Position numbers and translations under genes: made by a program
Notes under the pieces: generated by a model
Told to the model about the DNA's origin: nothing
The model's input: the letters and a program-made list of their open reading frames with translations, nothing else
Database searches by the model: none
Shown: positions 17,799 to 28,513 of the stretch, one piece after another
How positions within the stretch are numbered: the first letter of the stretch is position 1
Layout: the number at the start of each line of letters is the position of its first letter
DNA from: Anaerosporobacter faecicola
GTDB lineage: Bacteria; Bacillota; Clostridia; Lachnospirales; Lachnospiraceae
Assembly (NCBI RefSeq): GCF_012070565.1
Contig: NZ_JAAQRO010000040.1
Span: 102,460-166,459 of the forward strand
Reading direction: 5' to 3'
DNA length: 64,000 nucleotides

Positions 17799-19754
17799 AT
17801 GAAACACGGATTTGTAAAAGTTGCAGCAGCGACTCCTATGGTTAAGGTTGCTGATCCCACATATAATACCCAACAGATTGTTGAGTTGATTCATAAGGCA
17901 GCTGAAGAGAAAGTAAGAGTATTGGTTTTTCCAGAGTTATGTATTACAGGATATACCTGTGGAGATCTATTTTTACAGAATACCTTATTATCAGAAGCAA
18001 AAGAATCTCTTGTTAAGATTATACGAGAAACAAAAAACCGAAATATGGTAGTTGTAGTAGGATTGCCAATTATGAAATTAGGAAATCTTTATAATACAGC
18101 TGCAGTTATTTTTGAAGGCCAGTTACTTGGAATCGTGCCGAAAGTCAACATACCAAATTATTCGGAATTTTATGAAGCAAGATATTTTGGTATTGGAAAT
18201 GAAAAGGTAGAATACATCGATATTATAGATGAGAAAGAGATTCCATTCGGTGCAAATCTATTGTTCCGTTGTAATGAGCTTCAGGATTTTATAATCTCTG
18301 TTGAAATCTGCGAAGATTTATGGGTACCAATTCCACCATCTTCTAGACATGCTTTGGCAGGGGCGACAGTAATCGTCAATCCTTCCGCAAGTAATGAGAC
18401 AACTGGAAAAGATATTTATCGAAAAGATTTGGTTTGTGCACAATCGGCATCTATAATGGGAGCTTATATCTATGCAAGTGCTGGTGAAGGGGAATCTACA
18501 TCGGATGTTGTATTCTCAGGTCATAATTTGATTGCAGAGAATGGGACGATCTTAAAAGAAGCACCACGATTCACGAATGATCTGACCATTTCTGAAATAG
18601 ATATTCAAAAATTGGTGAGTGAAAGAAGAAGAATGTCAACATTCTGTACTAATAATGATGAAAATTATACATTTGTTGATTTTACATTTACTGATCATGC
18701 ATTAAAAGATCAGTTGGAGACAACATTAACACGTACCTTTGCTAAGACTCCATTTGTTCCAAGTGCAAAGGATAAGCGGGATAAACGTTGTGAGGAAATC
18801 TTAAATATACAGGCATTTGGATTAAAGAAACGACTGATGCATATTGGTTGTAAGAATGCCGTAGTTGGAATATCTGGTGGTTTGGATTCAACATTAGCTT
18901 TACTTGTTATGGTGAAAGCATATGATTTGCTTGGGTTAGACCGTAGCAATATAATTGCAGTTACTATGCCTTGTTTTGGTACAACGGATCGCACCTATAA
19001 CAATGCGGTTACTTTGACAAGAAAGTTAGGAGCAACTTTACGGGAAATACCAATTAGAGAAGCAGTGTTGCTTCATTTAAAAGATATTGGACATGATGTG
19101 AATAATCATGATGTTACTTATGAGAATGCACAGGCAAGAGAACGTACTCAGATTCTTATGAATGTGGCCAATCAAAGCAATGGAATCGTAGTGGGAACAG
19201 GCGATATGTCAGAGCTGGCTCTAGGTTGGGCAACTTACAATGGAGATCATATGTCTATGTATGGAGTAAATTGTTCCGTACCAAAGACTTTGGTACGGTA
19301 TTTGGTGGCATATTATGCAGATACATTAAAGGATCAAGAATTACGTGACATTCTTTTAGATGTATTGGATACACCAGTAAGCCCAGAGTTATTGCCTCCG
19401 GAAGACGGAAAGATTTCACAGAAGACAGAAGATTTAGTGGGACCGTATGAGTTACATGACTTCTTCTTATATTATGTTATGCGTTTTGGATTCACACCAG
19501 GTAAAGTGTTCCGCCTAGCAAAGAATGCATTTGCAGGAGATTATGAAGATGTGGTGATCTACAAATGGCTCCGTACGTTCTATTGGAGATTCTTTACGCA
19601 GCAATTTAAACGAAATTGTTTGCCAGATGGTCCAAAGGTAGGAAGTGTAGCAGTCTCTCCAAGAGGCGATCTGCGTATGCCAAGTGATGCAAGTAGTGCG
19701 GTTTGGATGAAAGAATTAGATGAAATCAAGCAGGAATATGGATTAACGATTTAG
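17799..19754 (+). CDS. nadE: Glutamine-dependent NAD+ synthetase
   Basis: The protein amidates deamido-NAD to NAD+, using ammonia released from glutamine. The N-terminal half is a nitrilase-type amidohydrolase with catalytic Glu46 (FPELCITGY), a lysine in IVPKVNIPNY and a cysteine in VEICEDLWVP. The C-terminal half is the NAD synthase ATP-pyrophosphatase with the P-loop SGGLDST (from S359) and GTGDMSELALGW. I start at 17799 (651 residues) because GGAGG lies 6 nt upstream; the ATG at 17778 lacks a ribosome site. The two-domain form is common in clostridia and needs no separate glutaminase. Confidence 0.95.
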   Translation: MKHGFVKVAAATPMVKVADPTYNTQQIVELIHKAAEEKVRVLVFPELCITGYTCGDLFLQNTLLSEAKESLVKIIRETKNRNMVVVVGLPIMKLGNLYNTAAVIFEGQLLGIVPKVNIPNYSEFYEARYFGIGNEKVEYIDIIDEKEIPFGANLLFRCNELQDFIISVEICEDLWVPIPPSSRHALAGATVIVNPSASNETTGKDIYRKDLVCAQSASIMGAYIYASAGEGESTSDVVFSGHNLIAENGTILKEAPRFTNDLTISEIDIQKLVSERRRMSTFCTNNDENYTFVDFTFTDHALKDQLETTLTRTFAKTPFVPSAKDKRDKRCEEILNIQAFGLKKRLMHIGCKNAVVGISGGLDSTLALLVMVKAYDLLGLDRSNIIAVTMPCFGTTDRTYNNAVTLTRKLGATLREIPIREAVLLHLKDIGHDVNNHDVTYENAQARERTQILMNVANQSNGIVVGTGDMSELALGWATYNGDHMSMYGVNCSVPKTLVRYLVAYYADTLKDQELRDILLDVLDTPVSPELLPPEDGKISQKTEDLVGPYELHDFFLYYVMRFGFTPGKVFRLAKNAFAGDYEDVVIYKWLRTFYWRFFTQQFKRNCLPDGPKVGSVAVSPRGDLRMPSDASSAVWMKELDEIKQEYGLTI

Positions 19755-19845
19755 TGCAAAAATGGTCGCTATTCATAGTGGACATGAGGTTCTTTAAGGA
19801 ATAGCGATGATTAGAATAACGTAAGATAGAGGAGAGATTGAGCAG

Positions 19846-20121
19846 ATGGAAAGTTACGATATTGATGATTTTATTGAAGAAGTAAAATTTCAAATGATAG
19901 AATATGACGTGTTGGACGAAAGCACGATCTTAGATTGGGAAAAGAAAGCACGTGCTTATATAGGAAAGCAAAGAGGGAATAAGAACATCATCATAAAATC
20001 AGAGGAAGAGATCTATATTAAGATCAAAGGCGAAGAAGTTATGGAAAAGATTGCACTGGAGTATTACCGAGCATTCCGTGATCAGGATTTAGATGGGTAC
20101 TGGAAACGCTTTCGTTTGTAA
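19846..20121 (+). CDS. Small acidic protein of unknown function
   Basis: I do not recognise this 91-residue protein. It is acidic in its first half (IDDFIEEVKF, YDVLDESTIL) and more basic at the C terminus (YWKRFRL). It has no membrane segment, cysteine pair or known motif. A GAGGAGA box about 11 nt upstream supports translation. It lies 91 bp after nadE on the same strand and ends before a strong terminator, so it may share the nadE transcript. Confidence 0.65.
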   Translation: MESYDIDDFIEEVKFQMIEYDVLDESTILDWEKKARAYIGKQRGNKNIIIKSEEEIYIKIKGEEVMEKIALEYYRAFRDQDLDGYWKRFRL

Positions 20122-20145
20122 ACAGATCAAAAAATAATAAAAAAT

Positions 20146-20215
20146 AAAAATCTAGAACAAAGGTTGTCAGGGCGGTTAATGATCCGTTCATGGCAGCGTT
20201 TGTTCTAGATTTTTT
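20146..20215 (+). terminator. Intrinsic terminator
   Basis: AAAAATCTAGAACAAA pairs with TTTGTTCTAGATTTTT across a 37-nt loop. It closes the nadE/small-protein transcript and could also serve the convergent gene at 20260. Confidence 0.75.
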
Positions 20216-20259
20216 ATTTTATGCCTTTGTTATGTATTGTTGGAAGTATCATTCCATGA

Positions 20260-20691
20260 TCATTTCTCTGCTTTTTTCAGAGTGGTTTTAATGGCATCTA
20301 ACAGGAGGGTCTGGGTATATTTACTGTTCTCTGATAATTGAACGGAATCCACGTCACCAGTTTCATAGAGTTGGGAAGCAATGTCATCTAAGGAAGGTTG
20401 CAATAATGGGAACATGGTCGTTACTGTTTCGCTGAGATTGGTTATACTAACTGAATTAATATGGCTTTCGTCGACTACAACTTCAATATTGAGGGAAGTC
20501 TCTCCTATCGTTAATTCAGATGTCCATACTCCTGCTGTATATTTTGCTGATTCCTCCACATCAGAGCCTTTCTTCTTATCGGGTAGAAACATAAAGATCA
20601 GTAGTAATATAAGAAGAATACCTAAGCCAGCAAATATTGCTGTGTAAATTATTTCTTTCAGTTGAATGATAACAATCTTAGTTTTTGACAT
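20260..20691 (-). CDS. Small membrane-anchored protein, possibly a degenerate FMN-binding domain
   Basis: The 143-residue protein has one strong membrane segment (about residues 14-35) and an exported-looking domain of about 100 residues. The pattern YTAGVW...SLNIEVVVDESHINSVSI, then a C-terminal helix LLLDAIKTTLKKA, resembles FMN_bind domains. The S-G-A-T flavin-attachment motif expected before that helix is replaced by SENSKYT, so covalent flavin binding is unlikely. It faces nadE convergently and diverges from addB. The fold assignment is inference. Confidence 0.6.
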   Translation of the reverse strand: MSKTKIVIIQLKEIIYTAIFAGLGILLILLLIFMFLPDKKKGSDVEESAKYTAGVWTSELTIGETSLNIEVVVDESHINSVSITNLSETVTTMFPLLQPSLDDIASQLYETGDVDSVQLSENSKYTQTLLLDAIKTTLKKAEK

Positions 20692-20895
20692 CTTTTATCC
20701 TCCATAAGTTTCGTTATTATAGTATATTATTTACCTAAAATATTTATGACTGTTTAGGAACTTCATTTTTTCTAGACGAGTCCAATGATTTGGTGTACCA
20801 TGGTGTAGAGAGTTTCTATAAAAACAACAGATTCGAACAAAATGAAAATTAGAGCAAAACTAGGGAATCGAAAAATTAGATTATAGGAGGAGCAT

Positions 20896-23800
20896 ATGTC
20901 ATTACAACTTATACTGGGGAGTTCTGGGGCAGGAAAATCCCATCGTTTGTATCAAGAGATTGTGTCGGATTCCTTGAAGAATCCAGAGACAAATTATCTG
21001 GTGATTGTACCAGAACAATTTACCATGCAGACGCAGAGAGATATGGTTGCGGCTCATCCGAATCATGGAATTATGAATATCGATATTCTTAGCTTTATGC
21101 GTCTTGCTTATCGGGTATTCGATGAATTAGGTGGACAAGATAAAACGGTCCTTGAAGATACAGGCAAGAGTATGATCTTACGGAAGATCGTGGAGCAGAA
21201 AAAAGAGGAGCTGCATATCTTTCAGAGTAATGTGAAAAAAAACGGATTCATTGATGAATTAAAATCGATGTTATCGGAAATCTATCAATATTGTATTACA
21301 CCAGAACAATTGGAGCAAACGATTGAACAAGTAGAATCACGTCCTATGTTAAAGAGCAAGTTACAGGATATTCTAGTTGTTTATCGAGGTTTTCAAGATT
21401 ATATAGAAGAAAAATATATTACTACAGAAGAGATATTAGATGTGTTGTATGACAAAGTAGAAGAGTCTACCTACGTTAAAGAATGCGTCATATGTTTCGA
21501 TGGATTTACGGGATTCACACCTTCACAGACAAAATTACTAACAAAATTAATGCGTTTGTGTAAGAAGGTATATGTAACAGTTACCATTGATGAGAGAGAA
21601 CAGTTTGCAGCGGACGAAGAATATCAATTGTTTCATATGAGTAAGAAGATGATTGCTTCGCTACAGGAAATAGCCATAGAACAGCAAGTACCAATGGAAA
21701 AACCATTGTGGATGGTAGGACAGGGAAAGGCGCGCACACCTTATCGATTCCTAGAAAGTCCGGGGCTTGCTGCACTGGAGAAGAATCTGTTCCGCTATCC
21801 AAGAGTGACTTATACAAAAGAAGTGGAGGATCTAAGTCTCCATGTGGCACAAAATCCAGCCAGTGAAGTTGCATTTACTATTGTTCAGATAAAGAAATTG
21901 ATTCAGGAGCAAGGATATCGTTATAAGGATATTGCGGTAGTAAGTGGGGATATGGCAACTTACGGACGGATTATTGAGAATGATTATGAACAGGAGAAGA
22001 TTCCATTTTTCATCGATCAGAAGAAAGGAATACTAGGAAATCCTGCGGTAGAATTAATTCGAAGCGTATTAGAAGTAACCCAAAGGGACTTCAGCTATGA
22101 ATCCATGTTTCGTTATCTTCGTTGTGAAATGGTGGATATATCCAGAGAAGCGGTGGATAATCTGGAAAATTATGCGTTGGCTATGGGGATAAGAGGGTTC
22201 CATCTATGGACAAAGGAATGGGACCGTTCCTATCAGACACAAGGAGCAATCGATTTTATAAGATTAAATGAAAGTAGAAAAATGGCGTTAGCAGGTTTGG
22301 AACCTCTTCGCGAGGTATTAAAGAAAAAAGATTCTACCGTCCGTGAGATGACAACAGCAATCTGTATGTTTTTGGTTGAAAAACAGGTGGCAGCAAAATT
22401 AACCGGGTTCTCACAGGATTTTGATGTTATGGGGAAATTGAGTTTAGCCAAGGAATATCGCCAAGTATATGGTATGATTCTAGAATTATTTGATAAGATG
22501 GTTGAACTTCTTGGAGAAGAGACCATGTCCTTGGAGGAATACAGTAAACTATTGGATACAGGTTTTGAAGAGATCAAAGTAGGAATCATTCCACCAAGTA
22601 TTGACCAGATTGTGGTGGGTGATATTGAAAGAACAAGACTGAAAGATATTAAAGCGTTATTCTTCCTTGGAGTAAATGATGGAATTATACCAAAATCCGC
22701 AGATGGTGGTGGATTGATATCCGATATGGAACGAGAATTGTTACTGAAACATGAGGTAGAGTTAGCACCAACAAAACGGCAAAAGACATTTACCGAACAG
22801 TTTTATCTATATCTGAATCTGACGAAACCAACAAAACACTTGTATATTACGTATAGTAAAGTTGGTATGGATGGAAAAGCAAAGAAGGCATCCTATCTGA
22901 TAGGTAAGATGAAACAGATTTTTCCTAAACTGAAGGTGCAGGATTTTGCTTATGAGCAAGATCATTTGGAGACTATACTGGCTACAAGACAAGGAATTGG
23001 TTATCTGATCGATCGGATTCGAAGTTTTGCAGATACGAGTAAGCCAAAAGAAGGATTTGAATCTCCATTGGAAACACCTACATTTCAAGAGTTATACAGC
23101 TGGTATTGTCAGGATGAGGAAAGAAGAAAGAGTCTGGATTTGGTTATCCAGGGAGCGTTCTATGAACCAGACGCCAATTCCTTATCGAAAGCAGTAGCTC
23201 GAGCACTTTATGGAAGTGAGTTGAATGGAAGTGTTACCCGTTTAGAAAAATACGCGGCATGTGCATTTGCACATTTTATACGATATGGTTTAGGACTACT
23301 AGAACGGCAGGAATATCGTCTTGCTGTACCGGATATCGGGAATATCTTTCATAAAGCCATTGACCTCTTCTCAAAGAAAGTACAAAAAAGCGAGTATGAA
23401 TGGTACTCCATACCAGATGAGGTAAGAGAACAATATACCAAAGAAGCAGTAGAGGAAGCTGCGGTTGATTATGGCAATCAGGTAATTCTCAGCAGCAAAC
23501 GAAATGCATATATGTTAGCCAGAGTAATGCGTATTACCAAACGAACCATTTGGGCATTGTGTAAGCAGGTACGAAAAGGAAAGTTCCGTCCCGAAGCATT
23601 CGAATTGCAGTTCTCATTCCTTGACCACCTAGATTCGGTTCACGTTGCTTTATCAGAAGAGGAGAATATGCAGCTACAAGGAAGAATTGACCGGGTTGAT
23701 ATCTACGAAGAACCAGAGAAGAACAGACTTCTTGTGAAGGTGATTGATTATAAATCGGGCAATTCCGCACTGGATATGGGGCAGATCTATTACGGATTAC

Positions 23801-24372
23801 AATTACAGTTAATGGTTTACCTCAGTGCTTCTATGGAAATGCAGCAGAAGAAGAATCCTGCGCATACCGTGGAGCCGGCAGGTGTATTCTACTACAATAT
23901 CAATGATCCAATTGTTGATAAGACAGATGATGTGGATAGTGCCATTATGAAGGAACTACGAATGAATGGAATGGTTAATGCAGATATGAGCATAAGCAAA
24001 TACATGGATACGTCATTTATGGAGGGGGAGGAGATTGCCGCCTCTGTTAAATCAGATGTAATTCCACTGGAAACCAATAAGGAAGGCTGGCCAACGAAAC
24101 GTTCTGCAGTTGCTTCTAGCAGACAGTTTAAAGAGATGACGGACTATGTGAATCATAAAATTGTTGAGATTGGAAAAGAAATCTTAGAAGGACAAGCGGA
24201 TGTGAATCCATATAAATTAGGGGAAAAGACTGCTTGTGATTATTGTGCGTTCCAGGGAATATGCGGGTTTGACGTGAAATTACCAGGAAATCGCTATCAT
24301 CAATTGAAGAAGTTAGATAAGGAAGATGTATTTGCAAAGATGGAATGTCTACTAGGAAAGGAGGAAGAGTAA
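20896..24372 (+). CDS. addB: Helicase-exonuclease AddAB, subunit AddB
   Basis: AddB pairs with AddA to process double-strand breaks for RecA-dependent repair and to degrade foreign linear DNA. The 1158-residue length is normal. The N terminus has Walker A GSSGAGKS. The C-terminal nuclease domain has VIDYKSG. The iron-sulfur staple is visible as one cysteine in KYAACAFAHF and a C-x2-C-x5-C cluster in TACDYCAFQGICGF. AGGAGG stands 6 nt before the ATG. The addA ATG follows immediately after its stop, so the two are coupled. Confidence 0.96.
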   Translation: MSLQLILGSSGAGKSHRLYQEIVSDSLKNPETNYLVIVPEQFTMQTQRDMVAAHPNHGIMNIDILSFMRLAYRVFDELGGQDKTVLEDTGKSMILRKIVEQKKEELHIFQSNVKKNGFIDELKSMLSEIYQYCITPEQLEQTIEQVESRPMLKSKLQDILVVYRGFQDYIEEKYITTEEILDVLYDKVEESTYVKECVICFDGFTGFTPSQTKLLTKLMRLCKKVYVTVTIDEREQFAADEEYQLFHMSKKMIASLQEIAIEQQVPMEKPLWMVGQGKARTPYRFLESPGLAALEKNLFRYPRVTYTKEVEDLSLHVAQNPASEVAFTIVQIKKLIQEQGYRYKDIAVVSGDMATYGRIIENDYEQEKIPFFIDQKKGILGNPAVELIRSVLEVTQRDFSYESMFRYLRCEMVDISREAVDNLENYALAMGIRGFHLWTKEWDRSYQTQGAIDFIRLNESRKMALAGLEPLREVLKKKDSTVREMTTAICMFLVEKQVAAKLTGFSQDFDVMGKLSLAKEYRQVYGMILELFDKMVELLGEETMSLEEYSKLLDTGFEEIKVGIIPPSIDQIVVGDIERTRLKDIKALFFLGVNDGIIPKSADGGGLISDMERELLLKHEVELAPTKRQKTFTEQFYLYLNLTKPTKHLYITYSKVGMDGKAKKASYLIGKMKQIFPKLKVQDFAYEQDHLETILATRQGIGYLIDRIRSFADTSKPKEGFESPLETPTFQELYSWYCQDEERRKSLDLVIQGAFYEPDANSLSKAVARALYGSELNGSVTRLEKYAACAFAHFIRYGLGLLERQEYRLAVPDIGNIFHKAIDLFSKKVQKSEYEWYSIPDEVREQYTKEAVEEAAVDYGNQVILSSKRNAYMLARVMRITKRTIWALCKQVRKGKFRPEAFELQFSFLDHLDSVHVALSEEENMQLQGRIDRVDIYEEPEKNRLLVKVIDYKSGNSALDMGQIYYGLQLQLMVYLSASMEMQQKKNPAHTVEPAGVFYYNINDPIVDKTDDVDSAIMKELRMNGMVNADMSISKYMDTSFMEGEEIAASVKSDVIPLETNKEGWPTKRSAVASSRQFKEMTDYVNHKIVEIGKEILEGQADVNPYKLGEKTACDYCAFQGICGFDVKLPGNRYHQLKKLDKEDVFAKMECLLGKEEE

Positions 24373-27300
24373 ATGGCAGAGGTGACATGGACAAGTGACC
24401 AGCAGAAAGTAATTGACCTAAGAAAGCGGAATATTCTCGTATCTGCAGCAGCAGGTTCGGGAAAAACTGCAGTTTTGGTGGAACGAATTATTACAATGAT
24501 TTCAGAAGGAGAGAATCCAATCGATGTTGATAAATTATTGATCGTAACATTTACCAATGCAGCAGCGGCAGAGATGCGGGAACGTATTCTTCAGGCAATT
24601 GAGAAGAAATTAGATCAAATGCCTGACAACAAACATCTGCAGAAACAGATGATGTTGATCCACAGTGCACAGATTACCACGATCCATAGCTTTTGTTTAC
24701 AAGTGATTCGAAATCATTTTAATGTCATTGACTTGGACCCTTCTTTTCGTATTGCGGAAGATGCAGAGTTAACGCTTCTTCGTGTTGATGTGATGGAAGA
24801 TCTGTTAGAAGATTGCTATGAGAAAGCAGAAGAAGACTTTACTACATTTGTAGAGTGTTATGCCAGCGGAAAGTCGGATAGCACATTAGAGGATTTGATT
24901 CTACAACTGTATCAATTTTCTATGAGTTATCCTTGGCCTCATGAATGGTTAGAGGAGAGAAAGCAACAGTTTGCCATTCATTCCATCGAAGAATTACAGG
25001 GACTAGATTGGATGAAAGGTTTGCTCTCGTATCTTAAATCAATGACACTTGATCTGGTACGTCGCAATGAGCAGGCGATAGGGATTGCACGCTCTGTAGC
25101 GGGACCACATATGTATGAGGATGCCCTGTTACAGGACGCAATTTTACTACAGGATATGCTGTCCGCTCGTTCGTATAATGAGTATGCACAGGTTCTTGCC
25201 TCTATTAAGTGGAAAGCCCTATCCCGTGCTAAGGATGAAGAAGTTAGTGATGAAAAACGAGAGCAGGTAAAGGCAATTCGTGATGAGATTAAGAAAGCGG
25301 TAACGGACCTGAAAAAGAATTATTTCTATCAGTCAGAAGAGGAAATGTTGTGTGATCTACAGGCAGTTGCACCAGTGATGAATGTTCTACTTGATCTTAC
25401 CATGGAGTTTGGAAAGCGATATGCAAAAGCAAAAGAAGAGAAGAACATGGTAGACTTTAACGATCTGGAACATTTTGCCCTCAATATCTTGGTTAAGAAA
25501 GAGGAGAATGGGGAAGTTATTCCAACTTCTGTGGCAGATGAGTTAAGTGAATACTATGAAGAGATTCTAATTGATGAATACCAAGATAGTAATTTAGTAC
25601 AGGAAACAATCCTAACGAGTATATCAAAAGAACGACTAGGACAAAACAATCGGTTCATGGTTGGTGATGTCAAACAGAGTATCTACAAATTCCGACTTGC
25701 TCGTCCAGATCTGTTCATGAAGAAGTTTGAAACCTATTCGCTAGAAGAAAGTGAAAATCAAAGGATTGATCTTCATGCAAATTTCCGTAGTCGAGCGGTA
25801 GTACTTGCCTGCACAAACTATATCTTTGAGCAGATTATGACAAAGCAGTTGGGTGAAATCGCATATGATGAGGATGCAGCATTGAATCCAGGTGCGGTAT
25901 TCGCTCCATGTGAAACAGGAGAAATCTCTACTACAACGGAAGTTCTATTTGTCACAGATGAAGAGTTTAAGGAACAGGAAAAGAGACTGCAAGAGCAACA
26001 GGAAAAACAACAGCAGGGAGAACAAGGAGAATCTTCGAAAGCAAGCAATTCGTTGCAGCAGGATGAGGAGACAGATAAGGAAGAGGAAGAGTATACGGTA
26101 CGCGAATTAGAGGCTAGAGCAATCGGTTTGCGCATTAAGGAATTAGTGAATCCAGAAACAGGGTTGCAGGTTTGGAATAAGGAGAAAAAATGTTATGAGA
26201 CAGCAAGGTACGGGGATATTGTCATCTTGTTGCGTACCATGAGTGGCTGGTCACAAACATTTGTCGATACGCTGATGTCCATGGGGATTCCAGCATTTTC
26301 GGATACACAGTCAGGGTATTTTTCTACGGTAGAGATTCGTACAATATTGAATATGTTACGGGTAATCGATAACCCAAAACAAGATATTCCACTAACCGCC
26401 ATATTGCATTCTAAGATGGTAGGATTGTCAACAACGGAATTAGCCATCATAAGAAAAAGCAAGGAAGACTGTGATATGTATGAAGCGGTGAAAGCATATG
26501 TGGAGGATAACACAGCAAATGTTGTTGGTGATAAGGAAGAGCAAGAGGGAACGAAGCAAGTACCAGAGGAACAAACAGCGGAGGAACAAGCAGTAGAGGA
26601 ACAGGTTGTGAAGGAAATGAAGAGAAAACTTCGTCTCTTTTTGGAACGACTGGAGCAATATCGTGACTGTTTAGCTTACACTTCCATACATGAACTGATC
26701 TGGAAGATTGTACAAGAAACAGGATACTACAATTATGTGACCGCTATGCCAGCTGGAGATCGGAGAAAAGGAAATATCGATATGCTGATTGAACGTGCGG
26801 TACAATATGAATCGACCAGCTATCATGGGTTGTTCCAATTTGTTCGATACATTGAGAAACTGCACAAATACGATATTGATTTTGGTGAAGCAATTACAGT
26901 TGGAGAGGGAGAGGATACTGTTCGTATTATGAGTATTCATAAGAGCAAAGGTCTAGAATTCCCCATTGTATTCGTATCAGGCATGAGCAAAGCATTTAAC
27001 AATCAGGATGCCAGAAGCAAACTTGTTCTACACCCTGATCTTGGGATTGGACCGGATTATGTAAACCCAGACCTTCGTATCAAGTCCCCTACTTTATTAA
27101 AGAAGTTCCTTCAAAAAAAGATTGTGCTTGAGAACCTAGGAGAAGAACTGCGTGTGCTTTATGTTGCATTAACACGTGCAAAAGAGAAATTAATTCTTAC
27201 AGGCTATGTCCCTTCTATTGCAGATAAATTGAAGAAATGGGCTGATGGGAAGAATCAAGAGGAGCGTGCGTTACTTTTTCAAAAACTTGCTTCAGCAGGT

Positions 27301-28362
27301 ACGTATTTTGACTGGATCATGCCAGCTTTGGTTCGACATAAAGATTGCTTTCCTTTATTAGAAAAGGAAGGAATCTCACCAGGAGTATGTCTAGAACCAA
27401 ATGCCAAACGGGATCAGGAAGCAAGATTTCAGATAAGAATTGTTGATGTATTTCGAACGGTTGAAGAGGAAGTTGCACGACAGATTGTGGGGAACGAGAA
27501 GAAAAAGCAGCTGTTATCCTGGGATTCTACACAGATTTATGAAGAAGAGATTCACCAACAGATTAAGAAACATTTGCAGTATCAATATCCATACGAGAAT
27601 GAGACAAAACTACACGCCAAGGTAACCGTATCTGAATTAAAGAGATTAGGACAGGAACTCGATGAAGAAGAGAGTGAATCTTTAATCAAGAGTGAATCGG
27701 CTGTTCAAGTAATAGAAACGATGGGGGAAATCCAACAAGATACAGACAAGAAGATTGAAACAGTTGCAGAGAACGTAGAACAGATGGAAACAATAGATCC
27801 AGAATTACTACCAAACTTTCTGTTGGAGAAAATACCTGTTCAAGGAGCAAGACGAGGAACGGTGTATCATAAAGTATTGGAGTGCATCGGAATCCTGAAA
27901 AAGCCTACACTCGAGAATGTTACATCTGAAATTAGCAGTTTAGTTGAAAAAGGAATCATAAAAAAAGAGGAAGCGGATGTGGTGAATCCATATGAGATCC
28001 AACGATTCATGAAAACAGATCTTGCAAAACGTGTGGAAGCGGCTCAAGGTAAGAACATCGTATATCGTGAACAGCAATTTGTATTCTCTGTTAAAGCAAA
28101 TGAGATCCGACCTGACCTTACTAGCGAAGAGCCAATATTAGTACAAGGAATCATCGACTGCTTTTTTGAAGAAATGGGAGAAATCGTAATCGTCGACTAT
28201 AAGACGGACCATGTACCAAAGGAAACAGGGGAGGACATCTTGCGTTCCCGTTATAAGGTGCAGTTGGATTACTACCAGAGAGCAATTGAACAGATTACAG
28301 GCAAGAAAGTGAAACAAAGAATCTTGTATTCCTTTGCACTTGGGAAGGAAGTAGAGGTTTAA
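24373..28362 (+). CDS. addA: Helicase-exonuclease AddAB, subunit AddA
   Basis: This is the UvrD-like ATP-dependent helicase and nuclease subunit. Walker A is in AAAGSGKTAVL (about residues 24-34), the helicase motif II region in LIDEYQDSN, and motif VI in VALTRAKEKLIL. The C-terminal nuclease motif is IVDYKTDH at about residue 1274. At 1329 residues it is longer than many homologues. Two low-complexity Q/E-rich stretches explain part of this, at about residues 530-575 and 715-750, the latter with degenerate E-E-Q-x-x repeats. Both lie between recognisable helicase segments. The gene abuts addB. Confidence 0.96.
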   Translation: MAEVTWTSDQQKVIDLRKRNILVSAAAGSGKTAVLVERIITMISEGENPIDVDKLLIVTFTNAAAAEMRERILQAIEKKLDQMPDNKHLQKQMMLIHSAQITTIHSFCLQVIRNHFNVIDLDPSFRIAEDAELTLLRVDVMEDLLEDCYEKAEEDFTTFVECYASGKSDSTLEDLILQLYQFSMSYPWPHEWLEERKQQFAIHSIEELQGLDWMKGLLSYLKSMTLDLVRRNEQAIGIARSVAGPHMYEDALLQDAILLQDMLSARSYNEYAQVLASIKWKALSRAKDEEVSDEKREQVKAIRDEIKKAVTDLKKNYFYQSEEEMLCDLQAVAPVMNVLLDLTMEFGKRYAKAKEEKNMVDFNDLEHFALNILVKKEENGEVIPTSVADELSEYYEEILIDEYQDSNLVQETILTSISKERLGQNNRFMVGDVKQSIYKFRLARPDLFMKKFETYSLEESENQRIDLHANFRSRAVVLACTNYIFEQIMTKQLGEIAYDEDAALNPGAVFAPCETGEISTTTEVLFVTDEEFKEQEKRLQEQQEKQQQGEQGESSKASNSLQQDEETDKEEEEYTVRELEARAIGLRIKELVNPETGLQVWNKEKKCYETARYGDIVILLRTMSGWSQTFVDTLMSMGIPAFSDTQSGYFSTVEIRTILNMLRVIDNPKQDIPLTAILHSKMVGLSTTELAIIRKSKEDCDMYEAVKAYVEDNTANVVGDKEEQEGTKQVPEEQTAEEQAVEEQVVKEMKRKLRLFLERLEQYRDCLAYTSIHELIWKIVQETGYYNYVTAMPAGDRRKGNIDMLIERAVQYESTSYHGLFQFVRYIEKLHKYDIDFGEAITVGEGEDTVRIMSIHKSKGLEFPIVFVSGMSKAFNNQDARSKLVLHPDLGIGPDYVNPDLRIKSPTLLKKFLQKKIVLENLGEELRVLYVALTRAKEKLILTGYVPSIADKLKKWADGKNQEERALLFQKLASAGTYFDWIMPALVRHKDCFPLLEKEGISPGVCLEPNAKRDQEARFQIRIVDVFRTVEEEVARQIVGNEKKKQLLSWDSTQIYEEEIHQQIKKHLQYQYPYENETKLHAKVTVSELKRLGQELDEEESESLIKSESAVQVIETMGEIQQDTDKKIETVAENVEQMETIDPELLPNFLLEKIPVQGARRGTVYHKVLECIGILKKPTLENVTSEISSLVEKGIIKKEEADVVNPYEIQRFMKTDLAKRVEAAQGKNIVYREQQFVFSVKANEIRPDLTSEEPILVQGIIDCFFEEMGEIVIVDYKTDHVPKETGEDILRSRYKVQLDYYQRAIEQITGKKVKQRILYSFALGKEVEV

Positions 28363-28513
28363 AACATAAACTCTTGGAGATACTCTAGAGAACAAAGGGG
28401 ATGCCCTGCGATGGCTAGGACATACTCCTTCGTTGATGAAACATAGTGATGTTGGGGCAAAAGTAATTTGACCCTAGTATTTCAACGGTTCAATAGCGTA
28501 TAAGGAGAGTTTT

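Noticed and set aside
25818..26135. Minus-strand ORF rich in Ser/Cys opposite addA
   Set aside because: It mirrors the Q/E-rich low-complexity region of AddA and has no translation signals.
28470..28505. Possible sigma-G promoter of the spore protein gene
   Set aside because: A GTATT-like -35 and a loosely matching -10 can be drawn, but the match is too weak to annotate.
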